Below are positions 1 through 8,764 of a DNA stretch of 64,000 nucleotides, one piece after another (position 1 is the stretch's first letter; each line of letters begins with the position of its first letter). Source of the DNA: Photobacterium angustum. GTDB lineage: Bacteria > Pseudomonadota > Gammaproteobacteria > Enterobacterales > Vibrionaceae. The notes under the pieces were generated by a model. The model did not search any database, was not told the DNA's origin, and saw nothing but the letters and a program-made list of their open reading frames with translations. Where the stretch lies: NCBI RefSeq assembly GCF_003026365.1, contig NZ_PYOM01000001.1, positions 124,001-188,000 on the forward strand, in the 5' to 3' direction. Both the position numbers and the translations under genes were made by a program.

Positions 1-912
1 AAATTTAGGAACGGCGTGGTAATTAATTGGATCCGCTTCAGCTGGCGCATAACCTTTGCCTTTTTTCGTCATAATATGAAGAAATTGTGGCCCTTTAAGA
101 TTACGCATGTTTTTCAGTGTCTTAACAAGCTCATGTACATCGTGGCCATCAACAGGGCCAATGTAATTAAAGCCTAACTCTTCAAACATAGTACTTGGCA
201 CAACCATGCCTTTGATATGCTCTTCTGCGCGTTTTACCATTTCTTTGATAGGAGGCGCATTGGATAGAACTTTCTTACCACCTTCACGAATAGAGGTATA
301 GAAATTACCCGATAGTAAATGGGCTAAATGATTATTTAACGCGCCGACATTTTCAGAAATCGACATTTCATTGTCATTTAAGATAACTAGCATATCGCTG
401 TGAACATCACCAGCATGGTTCATCGCTTCAAACGCCATGCCAGCGGTGATAGCGCCATCGCCAATAATGCTAACAACTTTGCGATTTAGGCCTTCTTTTT
501 CTGCCGCAATTGCGAGACCTAGACCTGCACTAATTGAAGTTGATGAGTGACCAACAGAAAGTGTGTCGTACTCACTTTCACCGCGCCATGGGAATGGGTG
601 CAAACCGCCTTTTTGGCGAATAGTTGCCATATCATCACGACGTCCCGTTAAAATTTTATGTGGGTAGGCTTGGTGACCAACATCCCAAATAACTTTATCA
701 AAAGGCGTATTGTAGACGTAGTGAAGCGCAACGGTAAGCTCGACAGTACCGAGTCCGGAGGCAAAGTGGCCGCTGGTCTGACTCACAGACTTCAACAAAT
801 AGGTGCGAAGTTCATCGCATACTTGTGGAAGGCTTTCAGCTGGCAATAATCGTAATTCATCGGGCGTGTTTGCGAGGGCCAGATGAGGGTATTTTGAGAT
901 ATCCAAAGTCAT
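1..912 (-). CDS. dxs: 1-deoxy-D-xylulose-5-phosphate synthase (N-terminal part)
   Basis: Thiamine-diphosphate enzyme that condenses pyruvate and glyceraldehyde 3-phosphate, the first step of the MEP isoprenoid pathway. The window holds the first 304 codons of a protein that is usually about 620 residues; the rest lies beyond base 1. The start MTLDISKYP at 912, the H-F-A-S-G-L-G segment, [12 protein letters not shown] and the ThDP/Mg motif [18 protein letters not shown] followed by LNDNEMSIS are all readable. It sits 25 bases downstream of ispA, as in the xseB-ispA-dxs operon of E. coli. Family assignment is secure; only truncation by the window edge limits it. Confidence 0.95.
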   Translation of the reverse strand, partial: MTLDISKYPHLALANTPDELRLLPAESLPQVCDELRTYLLKSVSQTSGHFASGLGTVELTVALHYVYNTPFDKVIWDVGHQAYPHKILTGRRDDMATIRQKGGLHPFPWRGESEYDTLSVGHSSTSISAGLGLAIAAEKEGLNRKVVSIIGDGAITAGMAFEAMNHAGDVHSDMLVILNDNEMSISENVGALNNHLAHLLSGNFYTSIREGGKKVLSNAPPIKEMVKRAEEHIKGMVVPSTMFEELGFNYIGPVDGHDVHELVKTLKNMRNLKGPQFLHIMTKKGKGYAPAEADPINYHAVPKF

Positions 913-936
913 AACAGTGTCGGCGCTTATACAGAT

Positions 937-1839
937 TTAGTTATTGCGTTCGATAATATATCGGGCAAAAACTTCTAATTGGGATGTATTGTAGGGTATA
1001 GCCGCTAATGCTTGTAGTGCTTCTTGATAAAGCAGTTGTGCTTTTTCTTGTGCACCATCTAAGCCAAGCAATGCAGGATAAGTACTTTTATCCAAGGCAA
1101 GATCAGAACCTTGTGGTTTACCTAAGGTTTCGGTATCACTGATCACATCTAAAATGTCATCTTGCACTTGGAATGCAAGGCCAATAGCTTCTGCATACTT
1201 ATCAAGTTGCGGCAAAATTGCTACGCCTTTATCACCAGCAGCTAATGCTCCTAAGCGGACGGCACAGCGAATTAAAGCCCCAGTTTTGTGTCGGTGGATT
1301 AATTCTAGTTGTTCTAATCCAACATGTTTACCTTCAGCATCAAGATCTAAGGCTTGCCCTAGACACATTCCGGCAGCTCCTGATGCTTTTGCAAGCTCAC
1401 TTACCATGACAATACGTTGGGTATTGCCATCTTGGCTCAATTGTCCATTCGCTAAAATATCAAAAGCCAGTGTTTGTAGCGCGTCACCCGCAAGAATGGC
1501 AATGGCTTCATCAAACGCAATATGACAGGTGGGTTGACCACGACGTAATGCGTCATCATCCATCGCAGGTAAATCATCATGGATTAATGAGTACGCATGA
1601 ATACACTCAACCGCAGCGGCAGGAGTGTCAAGATCGTCCTGAGTTACCCCTAGTATCTCACCTGTTACATAGGTTAGAAAAGGACGCGCACGTTTGCCAC
1701 CCAGCAGTGTTCCGTACTGCATGGCTTTAAGTAGGGCTTTATCTGCAAATGGTTGAGTTGATAACCAGTTTGCCAATACGTCATTACTACGTTGTTGATA
1801 GCACTTAAGGGATAGCGATAAAGAAGAACTATTGGTCAT
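937..1839 (-). CDS. ispA: (2E,6E)-farnesyl diphosphate synthase
   Basis: Makes geranyl and farnesyl diphosphate from IPP and DMAPP in the cytoplasm. The first aspartate-rich motif DDLPAMDDD and the second, QVQDDILD, are both intact, as is the GKRARPFL substrate region. The 300-residue length equals that of E. coli IspA. I chose ATG at 1839 (MTNSSS) over an upstream in-frame TTG at 1851. It overlaps the end of xseB by 11 bases, which suggests translational coupling, and dxs follows, so precursor and prenyl chain synthesis share one operon. Confidence 0.95.
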   Translation of the reverse strand: MTNSSSLSLSLKCYQQRSNDVLANWLSTQPFADKALLKAMQYGTLLGGKRARPFLTYVTGEILGVTQDDLDTPAAAVECIHAYSLIHDDLPAMDDDALRRGQPTCHIAFDEAIAILAGDALQTLAFDILANGQLSQDGNTQRIVMVSELAKASGAAGMCLGQALDLDAEGKHVGLEQLELIHRHKTGALIRCAVRLGALAAGDKGVAILPQLDKYAEAIGLAFQVQDDILDVISDTETLGKPQGSDLALDKSTYPALLGLDGAQEKAQLLYQEALQALAAIPYNTSQLEVFARYIIERNN

Positions 1840-2074
1840 GGCTTGGTTCAAAATCAGTCAGTGGAGCTTCATCATCTGCCTGAAGCAAAATTTCTACACG
1901 TTGCTCTGCTTGTGTCAGTTTTTGTTGACTGCTGCGAGCAAGAGAAATGCCTCTTTCGAATTTTTTTAGCGCATCTTCCAGTGGGATATCGCCAGATTCT
2001 AGTTCATTGACAATGGCATCTAGCTCATCAAGGGCGGCTTCGAATGCCATATTTTCTGGTTTTTTTGCTGCCAT
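1829..2074 (-). CDS. xseB: exodeoxyribonuclease VII small subunit
   Basis: Small subunit of the XseAB single-strand DNA exonuclease. The 81-residue product starting MAAKKPEN aligns with E. coli XseB over its whole length: [19 protein letters not shown] and [11 protein letters not shown] are family hallmarks, with an AEQRVEILL tail. The frame stays open to a GTG at 2101, but that codon has no Shine-Dalgarno and the family starts at the ATG at 2074. It is the first gene of xseB-ispA-dxs. The cluster is shared with enterobacteria, so the assignment is firm. Confidence 0.93.
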   Translation of the reverse strand: MAAKKPENMAFEAALDELDAIVNELESGDIPLEDALKKFERGISLARSSQQKLTQAEQRVEILLQADDEAPLTDFEPSHDQ

Positions 2075-2421
2075 ATCATTTTCACTCTTATCTAAGTGCA
2101 CGAAAAATAACGTAGAGAATCACTGGGGTCAAATTATGTCACAGTAATCTGTGTTGCTGACAGTAATTTTCATAAATAGTCTTAATTAATTGGTTAATAA
2201 AAAGCTAAATGAAAATATGAATTGGTCGATAAAGAGTTACTTTGCTGATGACATTCATCATTTGATGCTAAAAAATGCTTTAGCTAAATAGTGAATATGG
2301 CGGTGGCTTTAAAGTTTTGGCTGTCTTTAGAGCGTATTATCTCAGTGATAGATTCAGATGTGTTAATTGATGTTCAATCAACGCAAGCCATTATTTTTAC
2401 CTAGCAAAAGAGGATCAGGCT
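2075..2421. other. intergenic region between xseB and pomA
   Basis: About 350 A+T-rich bases separating two divergent genes. It must hold promoters for xseB (minus) and pomA (plus). I do not see a convincing sigma-54 or sigma-28 promoter for pomA, nor a terminator or an additional gene. Confidence 0.5.
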
Positions 2422-3183
2422 TTGGATTTGGCGACGCTTATAGGATTGCTTGGTGCATTCGCATTCATTGTTATGGCTATGCTGCTCGGCGGCGATCTGG
2501 TGATGTTTTACGATACATCATCAATTTTGATTGTATTAGGCGGTAGTACTTTTGTTGTGTTAATGAAATACAACATAGGGCAATTTTTTGGTGCTGCAAA
2601 AATCGCCATTAAAGCCTTTATGTTTAAGACAGATAATCCAGAAGAGTTGATTGCGAAAATTGTAGAAATGGCTGATGCAGCGCGTAAAGGTGGATTTTTA
2701 GCATTAGAAGAGATGGAAATTACTAATCCTTTTATGCGTAAAGGCATTGATATGCTGGTGGATGGTCATGATGCTGATGTGGTACGTGGCACTTTACAAA
2801 AAGACATTTCATTAACCAATGAACGTCATGAACAAGGGGTAGGGATCTTCTCCTCCTTTGGCGATGTTGCGCCTGCAATGGGAATGATAGGTACGCTTAT
2901 TGGCTTGGTTGCGATGCTTTCTAACATGGATGATCCGAAGGCCATAGGTCCCGCAATGGCCGTTGCCTTATTAACGACGCTATATGGCTCTATGTTGGCA
3001 AACATGGTAGCGATACCCATAGCGGATAAATTAACCTTGCGTAAAGAGCAAGAGCGTTTAAATAAGCGTTTAATCTTAGATGGCGTACTGGCAATTCAGG
3101 ATGGGCAGAATCCACGAGTGATTGATGGTTATTTGAAAAACTACCTTCATGAGAAGAAACGTAGTGTGATCCTTGACGAGTAA
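2422..3183 (+). CDS. pomA: sodium-driven flagellar stator protein PomA
   Basis: MotA-family membrane subunit of the sodium-driven flagellar stator. The 253 residues equal the length of Vibrio alginolyticus PomA and match it almost end to end, including the VEMADAARKGGFLALEEME cytoplasmic loop with rotor-contact charges, and the FGDVAPAMGMIGTL segment carrying the conserved proline near the ion path. Four membrane segments are evident. The start is a TTG at 2422, preceded by AGAGGA at good spacing; no nearer ATG exists. pomB follows after 11 bases, so the two are co-transcribed. The ion specificity (Na+) is inferred from the PomAB type and from the nqr operon in the same window. Confidence 0.95.
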   Translation: MDLATLIGLLGAFAFIVMAMLLGGDLVMFYDTSSILIVLGGSTFVVLMKYNIGQFFGAAKIAIKAFMFKTDNPEELIAKIVEMADAARKGGFLALEEMEITNPFMRKGIDMLVDGHDADVVRGTLQKDISLTNERHEQGVGIFSSFGDVAPAMGMIGTLIGLVAMLSNMDDPKAIGPAMAVALLTTLYGSMLANMVAIPIADKLTLRKEQERLNKRLILDGVLAIQDGQNPRVIDGYLKNYLHEKKRSVILDE

Positions 3184-3194
3184 GGGACAGTTTT

Positions 3195-4118
3195 ATGGAA
3201 GAGCAATCTTGTAAATGTAAAAAAGGTGCGCCTCCATGGATGGCGACTTTTGCTGATCTTGCCACACTATTAATGTGTTTCTTTGTGTTACTACTTTCTT
3301 TTTCTGAAATGGATGTACTGAAATTTAAGCAAATTGCAGGGTCAATGAAATACGCTTTCGGGGTGCAAAATATGCTTGAAGTTAATGATATCCCTAAAGG
3401 TACGAGTGTTATTGCGCAAGAGTTTAGACCGGGACGCCCTGAGCCAACGCCAATAGAAGTGATTATGCAACAAACGATTGATATGACGCAGCGTTCATTA
3501 GATTTTCATGAAGGCGAGTCTGATCGAGCCGGTGGCACACAACGTGATGCGGGTAAACTAACGGGTGGGCAAAGTAAAAAAACGGCGACACAAAATAATG
3601 AAAATGACGAATCTGAAGCCGATCAAATGCAAGAGAAGCTTAAAGAAGTACTGACTAAAGCATTAGAGCGTGAGATCAGCGATAAAATTATAGAAATTGA
3701 AAATCTTGGGCAACAGTTGGTTATTCGAATTCGTGAAAAAGGTTCGTTTCCAGAAGGTTCTGCGTTTTTACAACCTAAATTTAAGCCGTTAGTGCGCCAA
3801 GTTGCGATGCTAGTTAAAGATGTGCCGGGCATTATTCGAGTTACGGGACATACCGCGAGTGATAAATTGGATTCAGAGTTATATCGTTCTAACTGGGATT
3901 TATCAGCGCAGCGGGCAGTATCTGTGGCGCAAGAAATGGAAAAAGTAGAAGGGTTTGATCATACAAAAATGCGTGTGGTTGGATTGGCAGATACTCAGCC
4001 AATCGCTGATAATAAAACTCAAGAAGGGAAAGCGAAAAATCGCCGAGTGGAAATCTCTATAATGCAAGGTAAACCACATTTCAGTGATGAGATCAGCAGT
4101 AACTTTAATGCTCAATAG
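3195..4118 (+). CDS. pomB: sodium-driven flagellar stator protein PomB
   Basis: MotB-family stator subunit that anchors the motor to peptidoglycan and carries the sodium-binding aspartate. The cytoplasmic N terminus is followed by one membrane segment; Asp21 in WMATFADLATLLM corresponds to the essential Asp24 of V. alginolyticus PomB. Residues about 45-135 form a charged, low-complexity linker including the plug region, and residues about 180-290 an OmpA-like domain with VTGHTASD and the SAQRAVSVA helix. Length 307 versus about 315 in the family. A hairpin terminator ends the pomAB unit at 4145-4172. Confidence 0.95.
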   Translation: MEEQSCKCKKGAPPWMATFADLATLLMCFFVLLLSFSEMDVLKFKQIAGSMKYAFGVQNMLEVNDIPKGTSVIAQEFRPGRPEPTPIEVIMQQTIDMTQRSLDFHEGESDRAGGTQRDAGKLTGGQSKKTATQNNENDESEADQMQEKLKEVLTKALEREISDKIIEIENLGQQLVIRIREKGSFPEGSAFLQPKFKPLVRQVAMLVKDVPGIIRVTGHTASDKLDSELYRSNWDLSAQRAVSVAQEMEKVEGFDHTKMRVVGLADTQPIADNKTQEGKAKNRRVEISIMQGKPHFSDEISSNFNAQ

Positions 4119-4144
4119 ATTGTAGCACTTAAGGTTATTCCCAT

Positions 4145-4172
4145 AATGGCAGCGATAACGCTGCCATTTTTA
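4145..4172 (+). terminator. rho-independent terminator of pomAB
   Basis: The arms AATGGCAGCG and CGCTGCCATT form a perfect 10-bp stem with an ATAA loop, followed by a T run. It begins 27 bases after the pomB stop. Confidence 0.88.
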
Positions 4173-4483
4173 TTGGGACAAATAGAGTTGCTACTTATCA
4201 ATAAGTTAAGATATTTACGCTGAATTTCGTCGATGAGAGTTGCTGGCTGAGATGATCATGACTAAGGTAAATATAATTGAAAGCCAATAACATGCGGTAA
4301 GTCTAATCGAAGATAACGTCGTGAGTTTTCATATCTTTGTTTCAGTGGTCGGTAGCTTGCTGTATAATTCGCGCCTTTAATTCCGTTTGGTACTCTCTGT
4401 CAATTTTCACGACATGATCTGTTAAAAAATCATCCGTTAATGAATTGATTCTGTACTGTAAGCCCAGTGAAGCGAAGCGTGTT
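4173..4483. other. intergenic region upstream of thiI
   Basis: About 310 bases without a gene. A TATAAT element at 4363-4368 is the best -10 candidate for thiI, but no good -35 is spaced 17 bases before it. An in-frame TTG at 4445 could extend ThiI by 13 residues, but homologues do not have these. Confidence 0.45.
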
Positions 4484-5935
4484 ATGAAATTTATTGTTAA
4501 GCCACATCCAGAGATTTTTGTTAAAAGTGATTCAGTGCGTAAGCGTTTTATCAAAATTCTTGAGTCTAATGTACGCATCATCTTAAAGCGTAAGTCTAAC
4601 TCTGTTAGCGTTTTTAACCGCCGTTTTTCATTGGAAATTAATGAACCTGATGAGTCAAAGCGCGATATGATTTTAGCGACTCTGACGCAGACGCCTGGTA
4701 TTCACCATACCCTTGAAGTACAGCAAACGGAATTTACTGATCTTCATGATGTTTATGAACAAACATTAGCACTTGTTGGCCCAGAGCTGGAAGGTAAAAC
4801 GTTCTGTGTCCGTGCTAAGCGAGTTGGTAAGCACGATTTTACTTCAATTGAAGCTGAGCGCTATGTCGGTGGTGGTCTTAATCAAGCTATCGAGTCTGCA
4901 AAAGTAAGACTGAAAAAGCCTGAAGTGACAGTTAATATTGAAATTGAACATAATCTATTGAATCTTGTACTATTCCGCCATAAAGGTTTAGGCGGTTTCC
5001 CGCTAGGAACACAAGAAGATGTATTAAGTTTAATTTCTGGTGGTTTTGATTCTGGTGTATCAAGCTACTTGCATATTAAACGTGGTAGTAAAGTCCATTA
5101 CTGTTTCTTTAATTTAGGTGGTCCTGCACACGAGATCGGTGTTAAGCAGGTTGCGCATTATATTTGGAACAAGTTTGGTTCTTCAGCAAAAGTTAAATTT
5201 ATCGCGATTGATTTTGAACCTGTTGTTGGTGAGATTTTAGAGAAAGTCGACGATGGTCAGATGGGCGTTATCCTTAAGCGTATGTTTATGCGTGCTGCGG
5301 GTAAAGTTGCTGATAAATTCGGTATCGAAGCATTGGTAACGGGTGAAGCGCTAGGTCAGGTTTCAAGCCAAACATTAACTAACCTTCGTCATATTGACGG
5401 CGTAACAGATAGCCTAATTCTTCGTCCACTGATTAACTGGGATAAAGAAGACATCATCAATGTTGCACGTGAAATCGGTACTGAAGACTTTGCGAAAACT
5501 ATGCCTGAGTTCTGTGGCGTGATTTCTAAGAGCCCAACAGTGAAAGCGGTCAAAGCAAAGCTTGAAATTGAAGAAGATAAATTTGATTTCTCTATTCTTG
5601 ATCGTGTTGTTGATGAGGCGCGTGTGATGGATATTCGTGACATCGAAAAACAAAGCCAAGAACAAGCCCCTGAAGTTGAATTAGTTGAGCAGGTGGCAGG
5701 TGATGCCATTGTACTTGATATTCGTAGCCCAGATGAAGAAGATGAAAGTCCACTAGAGCTTGAAGGTATCGAAGTTAAGCACTTACCTTTCTATAAGCTA
5801 GCAACGCAGTTTGGTGACTTACCGCAGGATAAGACATACCTTCTGTACTGTGATCGTGGTGTGATGAGCCGCCTACAAGCGCTGTACCTAAAAGAGAATG
5901 GTTTCGAGAACGTAAAAGTTTACCGTCCTTTATAA
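4484..5935 (+). CDS. thiI: tRNA 4-thiouridine synthase / thiazole sulfur transferase ThiI
   Basis: Transfers sulfur to U8 of tRNA and into thiamine thiazole. The start [15 protein letters not shown] matches the E. coli N terminus, giving 483 residues (482 in E. coli). Domains in order: a ferredoxin-like/THUMP region (about 1-165), the adenylating PP-loop domain with [11 protein letters not shown], and a C-terminal rhodanese domain whose [11 protein letters not shown] segment holds the persulfide cysteine. The long form with rhodanese is the gammaproteobacterial type. The Shine-Dalgarno is weak. As in E. coli, yajL and panE lie next to it, here convergent. Confidence 0.95.
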   Translation: MKFIVKPHPEIFVKSDSVRKRFIKILESNVRIILKRKSNSVSVFNRRFSLEINEPDESKRDMILATLTQTPGIHHTLEVQQTEFTDLHDVYEQTLALVGPELEGKTFCVRAKRVGKHDFTSIEAERYVGGGLNQAIESAKVRLKKPEVTVNIEIEHNLLNLVLFRHKGLGGFPLGTQEDVLSLISGGFDSGVSSYLHIKRGSKVHYCFFNLGGPAHEIGVKQVAHYIWNKFGSSAKVKFIAIDFEPVVGEILEKVDDGQMGVILKRMFMRAAGKVADKFGIEALVTGEALGQVSSQTLTNLRHIDGVTDSLILRPLINWDKEDIINVAREIGTEDFAKTMPEFCGVISKSPTVKAVKAKLEIEEDKFDFSILDRVVDEARVMDIRDIEKQSQEQAPEVELVEQVAGDAIVLDIRSPDEEDESPLELEGIEVKHLPFYKLATQFGDLPQDKTYLLYCDRGVMSRLQALYLKENGFENVKVYRPL

Positions 5936-5961
5936 TCGCTATCGCTTTGTCTAAATAAAAG

Positions 5962-5986
5962 AAGCCTCGCAATTGCGAGGCTTTTT
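5962..5986. terminator. bidirectional terminator between thiI and yajL
   Basis: AAGCCTCGC / GCGAGGCTT around an AATT loop, a perfect palindrome with T-rich sequence on both strands. It serves convergent thiI (+) and yajL (-). Confidence 0.88.
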
Positions 5987-6023
5987 GTTATCTGGCGAGT
6001 TTACATTACGAAACCTTAACAGA

Positions 6024-6641
6024 TTAAGTACGTGGTAGTACGTCGTAATGCATATTCGGCCATACAACCATAGGCTCTGCAACTTCCGCCGCTTTGGCTT
6101 TATTTTCCAGTTGCGTCACTATCTCTAGCGCAAATTCTTGTGCAGTTCCGGGGCCTTGACTGGTTAATAGACGTGTATTTTTATCATACACCACACGCTT
6201 TACGCGTAATTGGTGTGTGGGGATCTGATGTTGAAAAGCTGGATGACACGTCATGATTGAATGTGTGAACAATTGATGTGGAATAAACATTACCGCAGGT
6301 GTTGCACAAATCGCGGCGATCAGTTTACCGTCATAATGATGCTGCTTTACAAATTCAACGACCAATGGACTATCACGAAAATGTTCCGCGCCTTGTAAAC
6401 CGCCGGGTAACACCACGCAATCAAATGGCTCATCGGCAACATTGATCAAAGGCACGTCTGCTACCAACTTGATCCCGCGAGATCCTTCTAAAATTAGTGC
6501 GCCATCTTCTGCGGTACTTGCAATCGTTACTTTAAATCCAGCCCGCTTTAAAATCGCAATTGTATTAATTGCTTCCATTTCTTCGCTGCCAGGAGCAAGA
6601 CAAACAGCAACGCGAGGAGCAGTCTTTATTGGTTCAAGCAT
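6024..6641 (-). CDS. yajL: DJ-1/PfpI family protein YajL
   Basis: Member of the DJ-1/ThiJ superfamily; E. coli YajL is an oxidative-stress chaperone and has been linked to protein deglycation, though that activity is disputed. The 205 residues contain the nucleophile elbow AAICATPAV with the reactive cysteine, the upstream glutamate in PGSEEMEAI, and VVLPGGLQGAEH. Its start overlaps the end of panE by 8 bases, so the two are co-transcribed as panE-yajL. The family is certain; the exact biochemical role is not. Confidence 0.9.
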   Translation of the reverse strand: MLEPIKTAPRVAVCLAPGSEEMEAINTIAILKRAGFKVTIASTAEDGALILEGSRGIKLVADVPLINVADEPFDCVVLPGGLQGAEHFRDSPLVVEFVKQHHYDGKLIAAICATPAVMFIPHQLFTHSIMTCHPAFQHQIPTHQLRVKRVVYDKNTRLLTSQGPGTAQEFALEIVTQLENKAKAAEVAEPMVVWPNMHYDVLPRT

Positions 6642-7542
6642 GATATGAGGACTCCATAGATGTAATGGTTTGCCATAACTGGGTATTCACAGGCACAGCA
6701 ATATCGAATTTTTTCGCTCGGTGAATAAGATAGCCAGTAATATAGTCGATTTCTGTTTGGCGCTGATAAAAAACATCTCTATTCATGGAGGAATAATTAT
6801 CAGCGGTTGCATTTATTACCGTCAGTGCTTGTTGATAAAGCTCACCATTCTTTACTTTGTAGCCTTCTGCTCGCATAACGAGCGTAACTTCATTACAAAT
6901 TTGGATTAATTGGGCTTGATAGTCTTCATTAGCAAGCTCACCATTAGTACATTGATGAATGGCTGTTAATGGATTAATTGCACAATTAATGGCGAGTTTC
7001 TTCCATAATGGCTCCATTATGTCATCTTGCCAATAGCACGGTGATAACGCTTGATTAAACACTTCGCTAAGAACGTTATAGCCAGACTGAGTAGATGATA
7101 ATGATCCAATAAATGTTTGCCCATTGCCTGTGTGTTGTAATTTTTCGTCAGCTTTTAAGGCCGCCTGTGATGTCGTAGCATAAAAAACACAGTGATTAGG
7201 AAAGAGGGTTTTAACTGCTTCATGACTACCTATGCCGTTGTGCATGATCACGATAAGGCAAGAGTCAGGGATCTGTTTAATGATTGGTGCTAATGCGACT
7301 TCCACCTGAAAGGATTTAACAGTAACAAGCAGTAAGTCACTTTGCGATAGATGATTAACGCTATTAGCAGTGAAGAGAAGAGGGTGGGTATTACCATTTA
7401 GATCTTGGTAATTAACCGAATATTCTGAGTCAGGAGAGCGAGTCCAAACTTGGACATTATGTTGTTGCTGTTTTAATGCAACAGCCCAAAGAGAACCTAT
7501 GGCTCCTGCACCTAATACTGTGATTTTCAAGTTTAAATCCAT
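6634..7542 (-). CDS. panE: 2-dehydropantoate 2-reductase
   Basis: NADPH-dependent ketopantoate reductase of pantothenate/CoA synthesis. The N-terminal Rossmann motif VLGAGAIGSLWAV is clear, with the MHNGIG segment and the catalytic-lysine region WKKLAINCAINPLTA in the C-terminal half. Its 302 residues match the family. It is translationally coupled to yajL downstream. The gene order panE-yajL next to thiI is conserved in enterobacteria. Confidence 0.92.
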   Translation of the reverse strand: MDLNLKITVLGAGAIGSLWAVALKQQQHNVQVWTRSPDSEYSVNYQDLNGNTHPLLFTANSVNHLSQSDLLLVTVKSFQVEVALAPIIKQIPDSCLIVIMHNGIGSHEAVKTLFPNHCVFYATTSQAALKADEKLQHTGNGQTFIGSLSSTQSGYNVLSEVFNQALSPCYWQDDIMEPLWKKLAINCAINPLTAIHQCTNGELANEDYQAQLIQICNEVTLVMRAEGYKVKNGELYQQALTVINATADNYSSMNRDVFYQRQTEIDYITGYLIHRAKKFDIAVPVNTQLWQTITSMESSYHA

Positions 7543-7594
7543 TATTCGCTATCTTTTGATAGATAGTAACATTGTTGGCAAATCACAGGATCAA

Positions 7595-7622
7595 AAAAGG
7601 CGCTACGAAAGCGCCTTTTATA
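7595..7622 (-). terminator. terminator downstream of ompK
   Basis: AAAAGGCGCT / AGCGCCTTTT, a 10-bp stem with a five-base loop. On the minus strand it is followed by T residues, right after the ompK stop at 7639. Confidence 0.85.
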
Positions 7623-7638
7623 CCTTTTACAAGTAAGA

Positions 7639-8445
7639 TTAGAACTTGTATGAAAGACTAACGTATTGAGCAACACCTGATGATTTAAATCCATCTGAAT
7701 CTTTGATGCCATACACATTATGGTAAGCTTTAAGGCCGTAACCAACAGCAAAGCGCTCTGAGTGCCAGTAAAGACCGTTAAACATAGCACCGCCATTACT
7801 TGCAGTTGCGCCATATTTTTCTTTCATACCAAATTGGTAATCAATGTAACCTTGGTAAGACAGGAAGCTACCATTTTCAAATGTGTAGAAAGGTTTAAAC
7901 CAGTTAGTCGACACTTGGTAACCGTTCCAGTCTTTATTATTCATGTCGTATAGAGAGTATACGTTGAAGCCTACTTTACCAAACCATGGAACATTAACAT
8001 CTGAACCAAGACCAACGAAGTAGTTATTTACACCACCATTGTCGCCGCCCCAGTTCATCAGAGTAGCAAGATAAACTTCCTGAACAGGACCAAATGAAAG
8101 ATCTTTGCCTGTTAGAGCATCTAGAGAGATACGCGGAGCAAATTTCATGAACATTTTGTCTTTTGAACCAGACTTATCTTGGCTATCAGAGTTAGTTAAG
8201 TTGAATACATCAACATAGCCATACAAATCGAAAATTCCCGAGCGACCACCAAATTCCATCTCAAGATAGTCATGACCAGTATGTGCATCATTTGAGCGAG
8301 GTAACTCTTTGTACGCGTACATTAGATTAAATTGCATCCACTTGTAATCGTTTTTGTGGATGTCATCAGAGTAGTCAGCTGCATTTGCTAATGAAGGTAA
8401 AGCTGTTGCTGCTAAAACGCTTAATGCTACTAGTGATTTGCGCAT
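7639..8445 (-). CDS. ompK: OmpK/Tsx-family nucleoside-specific channel
   Basis: Outer membrane beta-barrel of the Tsx (nucleoside-specific channel) family; in Vibrio this protein is OmpK, the receptor of phage KVP40. The 268-residue precursor has a 22-residue signal peptide ending at ANA, followed by ADYSDDIHKNDYKWMQFNLMY, and ends in the canonical aromatic residue with VAQYVSLSYKF. MEFGGRSGIFDLYGYVDVFN is a family signature. It has its own terminator and a promoter region with a CRP-like half site and a 12-bp palindrome. Choice of ompK over tsx rests on taxonomic context. Confidence 0.87.
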   Translation of the reverse strand: MRKSLVALSVLAATALPSLANAADYSDDIHKNDYKWMQFNLMYAYKELPRSNDAHTGHDYLEMEFGGRSGIFDLYGYVDVFNLTNSDSQDKSGSKDKMFMKFAPRISLDALTGKDLSFGPVQEVYLATLMNWGGDNGGVNNYFVGLGSDVNVPWFGKVGFNVYSLYDMNNKDWNGYQVSTNWFKPFYTFENGSFLSYQGYIDYQFGMKEKYGATASNGGAMFNGLYWHSERFAVGYGLKAYHNVYGIKDSDGFKSSGVAQYVSLSYKF

Positions 8446-8764
8446 GTTTTTATCTCGCTATGATGGTCAATAGATCGGGATTTTGGCCGCCCCGTTTTTC
8501 TGGCGCTGATTCTAGTGCTTTACTTCGCGTTTGGGAATGTAACGTTTGCGCAAACCTTTGCTTTTTGTGATCTAGATCGGGTGAAATCGATTACATTTGC
8601 ATTGAAAACGTGATTAATCTGAATTTATTTTGCGATTTAAATGAACTTTTTTTGACTTTAATACTCTGGGGTGATTTTTTTGATGGCGAAAATTTGCATT
8701 TTACATAATAAAGGTAAGTTAAGGCTTCCGTTTTCAACAGAAACCTTACTTATTATCGGCGAAG
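8446..8764. other. ompK regulatory region
   Basis: About 320 bases between ompK and ampG, both on the minus strand, so this holds the ompK promoter. It contains the perfect palindrome GTTTGCGCAAAC (8544-8555) and the CRP-like sequence TGTGATCTAGATC (starting 8566). No gene is visible. Confidence 0.5.
8562..8583. promoter_or_regulatory. candidate CRP site upstream of ompK
   Basis: TGTGATCTAGATC matches the left half and centre of the CRP consensus exactly, while the right half is degraded (GGGTG in place of CACA). Tsx of E. coli is under CRP and CytR control, which makes the position plausible. Inference only. Confidence 0.45.

Noticed and set aside
1154..1525. 123-codon open frame antisense to ispA
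   Set aside because: It is the shadow of a conserved gene and shows no independent coding signal.
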